Assembly: GCF_030936135.1 (NCBI RefSeq)
Contig: NC_082613.1
Location: 2,728,001-2,792,000 of the forward strand
Direction of reading: 5' to 3'
From: Gavia stellata
Lineage: Eukaryota; Chordata; Aves; Gaviiformes; Gaviidae
DNA: 64,000 nucleotides
The notes under the pieces are model-generated. The model saw nothing but the letters and a program-made list of their open reading frames with translations, ran no database searches and was not told where the DNA came from. Below are positions 1-10,746 of the stretch, in pieces. Both the position numbers and the translations under genes were made by a program. Positions within the stretch are counted from its first letter, which is position 1; every line of letters begins with the position of its first letter.

Positions 1-1148
<1,148 letters not shown>

Positions 1149-1868
1149 GTTCAGTCAATGGAGAAGAAGCTGGACTTCCTGGTGAACATTTACATGCAGC
1201 GGATGGGCATCCCACCAACGGAGACAGAGGCTTATTTTGGGTCCAAAGAACCAGACCCAGCACCTCCCTACCACAGCCCCGAAGACAGCAGGGAGCACAT
1301 TGACAAGAACGGCTGCATCATCAAGATCATCAGGTCCACCAGCTCCATGGGTCAGAAGAACTTCTCTGCCCCACCAGCCCCGACCAACACGTGCCCACCC
1401 TCGACGTCATGCCAGCAGCAGGTCTACCAGCGGCAAAGCCACGGCTCCTCGCCCGTCGGAGACCCCGGCTCGCTGGTCCGCATCCCACCTCCGCCCTCCC
1501 ACGAGCGCTCCTTGTCAGCGTACAGCGGTGGGCACAGGGCGAGCGCAGAGTACCTGAGGAACGAAGACATTACAACCAAACACCATGAGAGTGCCATGAG
1601 AGACAGCGACACGTCCATCTCCATCCCCTCGGTAGACCACGAGGAACTGGAGCGCTCTTTCAGCGGCTTTAGCATCTCCCAGTCCAAAGAGAATTTGGAC
1701 ATCCTTAACAACGGTTGCTATGCAGCCGTGGCCAAAATCAGACCCTACATTGCAGAAGGGGAATCAGACACCGATTCTGACCTCTGCACACCCTGCGGTC
1801 CTCCTCCCAGGTCGGCCACGGGTGAGGGACCCTTCAGTGACATGGGCTGGTCAGCCCCCAGGCAGTGA
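1149..1868 (+). CDS. KCNQ2: KCNQ2 terminal coding exon (Kv7.2 C-terminus with ankyrin-G motif)
   Basis: This exon encodes the last 239 residues of Kv7.2 and a TGA stop at 1866-1868. It opens with the helix D coiled coil ([17 protein letters not shown], about residues 1-17 of the exon), the tetramerisation segment. A proline/serine-rich linker follows, with [25 protein letters not shown] and the conserved block [20 protein letters not shown]. Near the end is [17 protein letters not shown], the acidic ankyrin-G-binding motif that places KCNQ2/3 channels at the axon initial segment. The serine/threonine residues in it fit casein kinase 2 sites. The exon ends in [13 protein letters not shown] and WSAPRQ. 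The human terminal exon is about 243 residues, so this one is full length with a few small indels in the linker. The start is set by the AG acceptor at 1147-1148, not by a methionine. Identification is from recalled KCNQ2 sequence and is very secure. Confidence 0.97.
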   Translation, partial: VQSMEKKLDFLVNIYMQRMGIPPTETEAYFGSKEPDPAPPYHSPEDSREHIDKNGCIIKIIRSTSSMGQKNFSAPPAPTNTCPPSTSCQQQVYQRQSHGSSPVGDPGSLVRIPPPPSHERSLSAYSGGHRASAEYLRNEDITTKHHESAMRDSDTSISIPSVDHEELERSFSGFSISQSKENLDILNNGCYAAVAKIRPYIAEGESDTDSDLCTPCGPPPRSATGEGPFSDMGWSAPRQ

Positions 1869-2198
1869 AGCCTTCTCGCAGCCACCGAGCCACGTCCGAG
1901 CGCTGGCAGCTGCCCGCTCCAGCTGTCCACGCATCGAACTTCTCAAGGAGATTGACAGCTAAGGTTTTCCACCTTCTAGGACATCCTTAGCTGGCGGATA
2001 CTTTCTTGCAGCTTACTCTGGGGGGGGAACGAGCAGGTCCGAGCCTGCATTTGTGGAAGAGGTCACGGTGGTGAGCGAACTGGAGCTGTGAAGTCCAGAT
2101 TTCTTTCATACTCTTTCTAAGATCATTAGGTGAAATTATTTCATGGTGCAGGGTAGGCAATTTGCATTTCTTGGGAATCTTCAGAAGTGCAGGGCAGG

Positions 2199-2204
2199 AA
2201 TAAA
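2199..2204 (+). terminator. KCNQ2: Candidate proximal poly(A) signal of KCNQ2
   Basis: AATAAA lies 331 nt after the stop codon and is followed within 40 nt by moderately GU-rich sequence. It could give a short 3'UTR isoform. Alternative sites lie further downstream. Confidence 0.35.
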
Positions 2205-2718
2205 TCACTTGGCCAGGGCTTTTGGAGGTCACAGTAAGTGGTGGCTGACAAGTGTTAGGTGGGAATTGCCGTGCCATGGCACTGGTGATTACACCTTTAG
2301 GTATTTTGGAGTCGGGGAATGAACATGTGTCTGTTTCTGGCTTAGATTTCAAGTCACATATAATTACAGGGGGGTTGTTACTCTGTGGTTCCTCGTTAAC
2401 TGTCAGGAAGGTGGCATAATTCCAATATAATACATGGAAGTGTTGCATAAGCCCCTGGAGGAGAGGGATGGTGGCTGGAATATTTGCATGGACAGAAGAC
2501 ATGGCCTCAAAGTGGGACAGGTTAGGATACTGCTCTGAACCAGAATGGTTTGGAAGTTATCCCATCTTAGGAAACTGAAAAACTCAGAAATATGAGCTTG
2601 AGTGCAGTAAGAGAGACAACCCAGAGGGCAGAGAAACAAGACAGAGAAGGAGAACAAGAGACTGCAGGGCTGGAATTTTATGTTTTAAACCATGTATTAT
2701 ATTTAATTATCTCTCCTC

Positions 2719-2827
2719 CCGTTGACAACGGACCTGGAGGTGCTTTGGAAGCAAAGGCAAGCCAAAGCCAACCCCTCTGGAGGACTGTCATGGTGTGAAG
2801 CCATTCTGGTGGCCAACGGTGCCGTTG
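2719..2827. promoter_or_regulatory. Two MYB-type palindromes (CAACGG/CCGTTG)
   Basis: CCGTTG-A-CAACGG occupies 2719-2731 and CAACGG-TG-CCGTTG occupies 2814-2827. Each of the four arms matches the MYB core YAAC(G/T)G on one strand. If transcribed, the arms could also pair between the two sites. No function is shown by the sequence alone. Confidence 0.35.
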
Positions 2828-5252
2828 TGGAGGCACAGCCACCAGGCCAAAGGGAGAGGGTGGGTATACAAGATGCTGTGGTCCCCGCGTTGCTGCGCGT
2901 TAAGTGCTGAGCTCCATCCTTTTGAAGCCCTGTTGGTCAGAGCAGGCAGTTTTCTTACAGTTTGCATTGTGCCTGAACACTTTTGCACACACTATGCCCC
3001 GTGAAAATCTTCCCTTTCTTCTTCTGCCCTGCCAGGGATCTCACACCCATGTTCTCGGGACACCCTTCAGTTTTGTTTGGATCCCTCAAGCTGAGTTAAG
3101 AGGTGCTTCTTTGTTTCTTCATGGTCTCTCGAAGCCTCTTACCTGTGCTTGCCCGCAAGTTGTGCCAATCCAAGTCTGTCCCATTTCGTTGTTGTTAAAG
3201 TGCTTTCTCTTGGAAAGATCATTGTGTCATTACTGAGAACCTCAGCAGCTCACTCAGCTGGGGGAAGGCAAGGGGAAAAGTGATGCTCAAAGTTTCTTTT
3301 GGGACCAAAACGAAGTCACAAAGTGATCCTTTAGATGGACAGGGTTGGGGGTTTTTTTTGCAAGGAGGTGAATGAGGAAAAGTGTGTTTGGGGTCCATCT
3401 CCAGGGTTGGGATACCATGGCTGGCGTTGTGCCTCTGAACCCTCCCATGCATCTGCAGCCCAAATCCCGTGCGTGTTTCCTGCTGGGGCTGTGTCTGTGA
3501 TTTCAAACCCCGACTCTCCACATCTTCCCTGCGTCGTATCAAGAGCCTGTTAAGGATATTTAGGTGACAACTTCATTTCTGTGTGGCCTTTGAGAGGTTG
3601 AACATTGACTTCCTTGGGGCGAAGGGAGAATCACAGCCTTTTTCTCTCCTCCTGTTTGCTTGACCAGAAGCAGCAACCAGGGGAGACCCAGGACTATTTT
3701 GGCCTTAGGGAAGATGTGGGTGCAGTCTGACAGCTTGCGGGCAGGAAATAAAACCATCCTTTTGCTAGTGCTCAGGACCAATACGCGGGTCTTCAGATGG
3801 GATTGAGGAGTGGGGAAAGGCTCTGCACAATTTTTTTCTGCCATTTTTCACCATTCAGGAGGGGAAAACATTTTTCTTAGAGGGAACCTGGGCTTCCAGC
3901 CATGCTAGTTCCTTTCTTTCCCATTTGATCCATTTTTTTGTTACCTCCTGCAATTTTTCCCTCTCTGCTTGTGCTCCCAAACTCCTTTTCGCTCCAGGTT
4001 TCTTTGTGCAAAGTGAACCCAGTGATGCCCTTGAATTCCATATGGAGAAATCTTTGAATGCAAAATGGCTGCAAATTGTGCAGATTTGCCCCTGGCTTGT
4101 TGCAAAATGAGATGCCTTCTGGTAGAGCAAGAAATGTCAGCAGGTCCCAAATCAGACTTGGTGGCATGTGTTTTCTGGTGAACACAAGAATGGGAATTGC
4201 ATTGGGTGAGGCAAAATCAACATTGCTCCAGCCAGCTGCTTGCTCTAAATTTTCTCCAAGTCAGAGATGACAAAGATTTATTATCTTATTTGTTTGCAAA
4301 TACTTTTTGAGGCCTGTTGGAAATTTGGTGCAGAAGGGCGTGATACAAAGGGAGGAACGGCAGATGAGCATGAGGATGATGTCATGCGGTCCTGTTGCAG
4401 CACAGGTGCATGACTGGTCTTTCATATAGGAGGCAAAGTCAACAGGACTTCAAGGCACAATTTTTGCGGGAGGCAATTTTCATCATGTCCTAATTTTGAA
4501 GCCCTCTTGGGTTTATTTTGAATGTCCATTTCCTAGTTCTTATTGCAAAATCCCTTCCTCCTGCCCAGGTGATGTTACACCCTTGAAAGCAGATAACTGC
4601 CAGCGTGTCCCGAGGAGACGCAGTTCCACTGTGTCCTCTGAGTTCTCCACAGGCTGAAATCTGGCAGTCTTTTACCTCCTTTAGGGACTGCGTAGGAAGA
4701 ATTGTGTTTTCCCCACTTCAAGTTACCGTACCAGAGTTTATAAAGATCATCTGACTTGTAGCTTTAAAAGGTGTTGGATTTGTCCCACAATCACTGATTA
4801 CAGAAAACTGGTTTTATATATATGCAGCACAGATAGTATCTTGCTGCTAAAAAATTCACATAGCATTTTTTTTAGAAGGTGTAAGAAATATTCCACCTTT
4901 GTCTGTGGCATCATTTCAGAGAAATTCTAAGACATGCCTCCACCCGCAACCATGCCGTAAATCGTCACTTCTCATTCATCCAGGCAAAAAGACCTGGTTT
5001 TTTTGGGTTAGCTTACACCAGAATTAACTCCAAATAATGCTCCTTATTTCTGTGAAATGATTTATGCCTGCGTAAACAATAACAGAGCCTGCTCATTGCT
5101 TAGTGACATAAATAATTTCATTCCCATCCTAAACCATAGACCAATACTCCCTGCAAAGTATTCATTTTCAATCCCTCAATTCCCACATGCCTGTGTCACA
5201 CACTCCTGATAGTAATCTCCCACAAGAAGTCTTAACCACTTGATTAAAACAA

Positions 5253-5258
5253 AATAAA
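5253..5258 (+). terminator. KCNQ2: Candidate distal poly(A) signal with GU-rich downstream element
   Basis: AATAAA is followed immediately by a U/GU-rich run (TTGGTTTTGTTTTGC), the best match to a downstream element among the candidates. Use would give a 3'UTR of about 3.4 kb. Confidence 0.35.
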
Positions 5259-6121
5259 TTGGTTTTGTTTTGCTAGTAAGGCAGTCCCAGTGATAAAGCC
5301 CTCTAAAAGGATGGACGGGCAAACTTTGTCCCTCTGCTGAGCCTCTCTCGGGCTGGTCTTTGCTCCCCTGTTCCTCCCAAGCCTGGTTCTGTATTTTTTG
5401 GAGGACAGAAGCAAAAGTTTTAGACAATGCCAAGTGTGGACAGAGGAGAGCTGAAGAAGGTGTGAAAGCCAAATTTCCAGCAGGCCATCTCGAACCGCTC
5501 CGGGGGCGCCGGTGCCCGCGCGCGGTTGCGTGCACAGAGCCTGGTTTCCAGGTGCATCTCTGCTGAATGTGAAGCCATGGCCTTGGACCAGAGCCTGGGA
5601 TCTGGTCTCCAAGAAACTTTTGGACTTTTTTTTTCTGAATCTGGGTCTAGGTTTGGAGAGAAATACCGCAAATGGCCCCACCTGCGGGATGGAGCAGTCC
5701 CTGGGACTGGGACCTGAAGCCACAGTCAGTTTTTGGGTGCTTCAGGTCCAAGCGTGAGTTGAAGTTGTCGGAGGAGTTCATGCCTCCGAACAGGAGACGT
5801 GGCTGGAGGTGTCACAATCTCTGTGCAGGAGGCCTTTCATAATGTGACCCCGAGACATAGGAACAGAGCACTAGCCATAAGTCGAATTTCCCAATATTTG
5901 GGAAGGGACTTTAATGTTACTCAAGTGCAGATTTTTGTATGTGAATTTCCTTGTTGACTCATTTTCTTACTAATAATTTTTAAAACAAAAATGTCAAGGA
6001 ACTCACTGAAAACAAACCTCTTGTCCAGCTCAGAAAGCCATTGTATTTCTTTAGACAGACTATGTGATAGATCAGCTTTTCTAAAAATGTATTTTGTTTC
6101 AAATGCTGCTTAACAGATCCA

Positions 6122-6127
6122 AATAAA
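6122..6127 (+). terminator. KCNQ2: Candidate distal poly(A) signal in AT-rich segment
   Basis: AATAAA sits inside an AT-rich stretch (about 5920-6240) of the kind often seen at 3'UTR ends. The downstream element is weak, so use is uncertain. Confidence 0.25.
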
Positions 6128-8354
6128 TTCTGCAGGGTCACTGCTATTTACAGATAAATAGGTATATTTTTACATTTTTAATTGATTTTTAAGATTTTAA
6201 ATTATGTGAATTTTTAGGACAAGTTTGTATAATCTACCTGAGAAGCCAGAGCATCACCTCAGATACAAATGCTCCCCTTCCTAACAGTTACCCAAGAGAA
6301 AAGAAAAACACAACACGTTTACTCGTATTTTTCTCAAGAGGGAGCTACTGCAAACCTCATTTCCCTTATATCCTCAGACCACTGTGGTCACAGCAACATT
6401 ACTGCTAAAAACAAAATGTAAGTATTAAAAGAGAAACTGAAATTCCTAAGGAATTTTCCCCAGAGTTATCCCATCTAAAGACCCTCAGCAGTGAGTATTT
6501 TATTAGGAATGTTAAAAAGCCCAGGAGCAGGCTAAGGGTGTTTCTCCATCCACGCTGGTGTGAACCCTCAGGTTGAGCCCTGAGCCTCCATCCCTTTCTT
6601 CCCAGCACCCCTGTGGTCCTCCGACCCACACCCGCACGCCTGCATCCTCTCTCACGCACTCTCCATCCCGGGCCAGCATCTTCTGTTTTCATCAGCTTCC
6701 TTTTGGTCAACCAGAAACAAGGAAATCAGATACAAAAGCTCCTTCACCTGCAAGTAACATTGAGGCTGCGACATGGAGGGCCGTGGCACGGGGGTGAGGG
6801 CGGCAGCCCCCTCCGAGCCCCGCGCGGGTCCCTGCTGCTCAGCGGTGTAAAAGCAAAGTCTTGCTTTTAGCACACAAACACCCTGACTTTTCTGCATCAC
6901 AGGGCAAAATCTGCTCAGAGCAAGGGTGTGGGTTGGTTGGTTTTTTTAACAATAACACTAGGGGGGGTTTTTAATAATAAGCATAATAATAATGCATAGG
7001 AATCTTCTTTAGTATATCTTAGTGTTTGATGCCCCAGTGACACAATACTGCTTGCCTTATATTAGTGTCTAGAGGGAGAGGGATTACACACATTTTGATA
7101 CAGTATTAATCACGCTTATAATTTAGGTAGCGGCAAGGAGCGGCTGCTGCAGGAGGAGCAGCTGGGTCCTTTTTAACGTATGAATGTGCTTTCCAGACTA
7201 TCTCACTGACTGTACTCTCAATTTTGCCTGCTACTGCATGCAGCCTGAGATGAGTAGACAGCAATACGCTCCAGCTGTATCTGCACTCCCAGATTGCTGT
7301 AGTACCTGACGAGGTGACATTGCCAAAAGCATCGTTTTTGGGAGAGGCCGTCCTCCCAGTGACCCGTCACGTAGGGTGCTGCGGTGCTTCTGTAGGTAAC
7401 ACTGATATACCAAGTGTCTTTTCATGCTGCGACTGATCATTGCCCCATCCCTCTGATACAGCATGCACGAACTCCACTTCTACTGCTTGTAACTAAGGGG
7501 TAAAAGAACCACGTTTGTACCTGTGGTTCCTTGAAACATGTACATGGGGAGGAAAAAAATACTAATAGTGTTGGCTGTGCATAGCAACCTCCTTTCCATC
7601 CAGATGCCTTTGAAGAAGAGCATCCCAGACACCCCTTTCTGAGGGTTTGGAGGAGCAGGCAGACCAAGGCAGGCAGTGCCAAGGATGGAGGCCTGATCTC
7701 CGTTTAGGAGGTGCCATTTGAACCCATGCAGGTGGGACTCGCCATATTTCTCTATTAATTCCCGTAGGGTTCTCTCGCCTGCATCCAGCTCTGGTGCGCA
7801 TGTGCGTTTGTGCCTGCAGCCCAGCCCGAGGGGTGAGGGGGATGTGACTCCCAAACTTTGGAAACCCCTCTTTGGAAATTTCATCCACCCTTATCTACAG
7901 CCCTTTGGGGTCTCGGGGACCCCGCAGCTGTGCCATATCCATTCCTTGTGGAAGCATCTCTTGCTCTCCTTGCAGAGAGGCACTGAGCTACCTTCATGTC
8001 TCCGTAAATGTTTTGTCACAGTTCCCCCCGCTGCAATACCAGGCTGTCATAAGGCCTTCAGGGTTTCCCCACAGGGCTGGTGTTTGCAGTCTCTTGCATC
8101 TCCCAGCGCTGCCGCCATAATCGAGTTTGACACAGGTCCCGTATCCTCACCTTCCTTGTCCAGACCATATACAAGTGAAGATGTAATGCCAGAACTCTGC
8201 TCTGAGACTTGCATTTGTCCTGGCATCACTAGGTGCACCAGGGAGTCTTCATGTTTTGTTAGCTTGAGAGTTTTGCTTTTTATTGGCAATTTATTTGTTT
8301 CCTCATTGAGCCACCGTGGCCTCAACACATCCCTGGTTTGTTCTGCTGGAGCCT

Positions 8355-8425
8355 TTCAGCGCAGGGATGGAGTCTGTTTTGCCCCTCCGTACAGCGCCCT
8401 GTGAGGGTTTGTCCCCTTGGCTTTA
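8355..8425 (+). repeat. Possible ancient amniote repeat tail
   Basis: The stretch runs from AGGGATGGAGTCTGTTTT to CCGTACAGCGCCCTG. It resembles the common amniote repeat ending around TGTACAGCGCCTAGCAC seen in reptile and mammal genomes. A diverged match is also seen near 58.89 kb. The family name cannot be given without a library search. Confidence 0.35.
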
Positions 8426-9636
8426 GCTGATTGCGGTGAAACAGGGATGAGGGTTTGGTTCTGGTTTTCTTGTCAAGCTGAACGTCTCGGAGAAGGGCTT
8501 ACAGACTCTAACAGTGTTGATGCTTTTGCTCCCTGAAGCAAGAGCTGCTTTCGAGATGCCAGTCCCCTTCGGCTGTCCACGCATGTGGCTTTGCATGCCC
8601 GGCTCCAGCTCGATAACGGGGAGAAACGGAAAGCAGCTGGTCCAAGCTGTGCAATTTCTAAATCTGCCAGTGAACCTGGAAGCGTCTTGCCCTCTCCTAA
8701 TTCCTGTAACTAGAGCCACAGATGAATTGTTCAAGCAGCATCTGTTTGCCTAGTCCTGAGAAACTTGAGCTAACTGCAACCACAAACCTTTCCAAAACTC
8801 AGTGCCAAGCTCAGGCTAGATTTCACCTGCAGCTACGCCTATATTTTTAGGGCAGGGTTAATGGTTTCAGGTAGAAACCATGCCAAAATCTCCAGTTTGG
8901 ATGGTTCTGGCCCAAAACCAAGGCTGGATGTCACGCTGCCGGTGAAGCCTCCCCTGGAACTTTGGCTACATTTGACACTGATGGCTGTGGACCTGGAGAG
9001 ATGCTCTCTCCTTCCCACTCCACACAAGAAAAGGTTGGCACAAGCCTTGCAAGCCAAGACGAGAAAATGCCTCCTTACGTTAGCATGCCATGGGCACCTC
9101 CCGTTAAAGGTAGAAGCAGCATTTCACAGTAATCCTTTAAACCTGACCAACACAGTGGCCGTGACCCAGTATTTCAGGTATGCAGTAATGCTCATGGGAA
9201 GGATTTATTACAGATGTGGATGCAACAGGCTCAGTCCTTTAGCATCTCTCGGCACCATGTTCAGCCTTGCTGATGACCTGAGGAGAAGCCATCTAAGCTG
9301 GTGACAGGTCTTTTCTGTCCTGCTTTTTTATTCACATTGGTCCATGATCTTCCCTGGAGCTGAAGATACCCCATGCTCCTGCCAACAGGCAGGATGGGGA
9401 CCCTTCTGTGTTGGTTACTCTTCTCCACCATCCAAACCCAAACCCTAAAATTTGAACTTACTTTATTTTTCTCAAAAAAATTCACGCACAGGGTAGATAA
9501 CCTGAGAATTTCAGGAACACTAAGGCAAAACAAGATATAGGTGATAAATGACAGAGTTTTTGTTATTTTAAGTCAAGGGCAGATTTTAAACATAGTTGCA
9601 GTTGCTGTGTGGTGTATCAAATGCTTTAGGAGATTC

Positions 9637-9642
9637 AATAAA
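9637..9642 (+). terminator. Candidate far-distal poly(A) signal
   Basis: AATAAA is followed by U-rich sequence and then a GU-rich run (GGTGGGTGGGGTG near 9687-9700). It is far from the KCNQ2 stop (7.8 kb), so it may belong to a very long 3'UTR, to a noncoding transcript, or be chance. Confidence 0.2.
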
Positions 9643-10244
9643 TCATTCTTATCAATGTTTTATTCTTTTATCAGTAATTCTTATAGGTGGGTGGGGTGCC
9701 ACTGTTGTTCTACAGCAATGCTCCACATACTAAAACTATATTCCTGTTTCTCCAGTATAGACATTGTATTTATGAAATTTATCTTGCTTGGTGTCACTTT
9801 GGCACACTATCCACATATACTGCACACAGATTGCACATTACATGCCAAGTGCTGATAGGTATCACTCCATGTAATAAGTGTATGTGCATTGAACAGACAC
9901 CAAACAAAGTGTCACCTGCCTAGTTTGTGATGTGACTCAACATAACTGGGAAAAGAGAAAAATGAAGATGCTGTTTTGTTAAGAAATACACTGCATTCGA
10001 ATGCTTCTTTAAGCAGATTTTATCAGGAATCTAAAATAGGTGAGATTGCTTCTGCAATGTTACTTCAAAAATACCTGAACAAAACAAACACACAGCCCAA
10101 AAATACATAACAACTGCTGTATTTCTATATATTTTTCATTGCTATTCATCTGAACTGTAAATTCTGTACAGATTGAATGAAGTTCACAGTTTATCTTTGT
10201 CATAACCTGCAAGATAAAAGGACAACACAACTTTGGCTGCAAAA

Positions 10245-10321
10245 GTGTGTGCATGTTGTTTGCGTACATGCATATATGTATTGCTGTATGTGCATGTGTA
10301 TACAACCACATGCACACACAC
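10245..10321. repeat. Alternating purine-pyrimidine GT/CA tract with inverted arms
   Basis: The tract is rich in TGTG, TGCATG and ACAC steps. GTGTGTGCATG (10245-10255) is the reverse complement of CATGCACACAC (10309-10319), and a second TGTGCATGTG arm lies at about 10289-10298. It is low-complexity sequence that could adopt Z-DNA or a cruciform. Confidence 0.6.
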
Positions 10322-10565
10322 GCTTTAAAACAGATAAAGCTGCATCTGAGATGCACAGGGGAAAAAAAAAGTTCTTTTTTGGAGCTGGGAGAGTGGGTCA
10401 AACCAAATCAAAAGACTATTTCAATAATGTATTTCTATCAAAAAGGAAGATTCACAAAGGGGATTGATGTGTAACTGCCATCCCAAGGAGAAATCCCACT
10501 TCTGAAGGCAGCACAGGGCACGCAGCAGAGTGGTGCAGTTGCTTTAAATGATAATTCCTTTGGCT

Positions 10566-10588
10566 TCCTTTCAAACAAACAAACAAAA
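10566..10588. repeat. Short (CAAA)n simple repeat
   Basis: Three to four copies of CAAA lie just upstream of the CR1 fragment at 10.64 kb. No other feature is seen. Confidence 0.6.
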
Positions 10589-10642
10589 GAATGTAGCGGC
10601 CAGTGCCAGTTCCAAGTCCAAACTGTGTGCACGTGTGTACGA

Positions 10643-10746
10643 GGCACTGCGGGACATGGTTTAATGGGCATGGTGGTGTTAGTTGATGGCTGGACTTGAT
10701 GATCTTACAGGTCTTTTCCAACCTTAGTGATTCTGTGTTTCTGTGA
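10643..10746 (+). mobile_element. CR1 LINE 3'-end fragment, sense on + strand
   Basis: This fragment has the terminal CR1 3'UTR. GGACATGGTTTAATGGGCAT matches the end of ORF2 and the stop, GGCTGGACTTGATGATCTTA and GGTCTTTTCCAACCTTAGTG follow, and it ends in ATTCTGTG with a degenerate second unit TTTCTGTG. Only about 100 bp remain, so the copy is severely 5'-truncated, as is usual for CR1. It is the mirror orientation of the 37.8 kb copy. Confidence 0.9.

Larger units (their letters stand above)
1869..10642 (+). other. KCNQ2: KCNQ2 3'UTR and downstream flank, end undetermined
   Basis: No further coding sequence is supported here. The KCNQ2 3'UTR starts at 1869, and mammalian KCNQ2 has a long 3'UTR, so several kilobases may belong to the transcript. 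AATAAA signals on the + strand lie at 2199, 3747, 5253, 6122 and 9637. The region also holds paired CAACGG/CCGTTG palindromes (2719-2827), an AT-rich stretch at about 5920-6240, short CpG clusters at about 5490-5530 and 6770-6850, and a likely ancient repeat tail near 8360-8425. Open frames exist (up to 228 codons at 7718-8404) but none starts with a plausible ATG or resembles a known protein. Confidence 0.6.

Noticed and set aside
7718..8404. 228-codon open frame on the + strand
   Set aside because: It has no ATG until about residue 150, shows no domain or family resemblance and overlaps a likely repeat tail. A frame of this length is within reach of chance in 64 kb.
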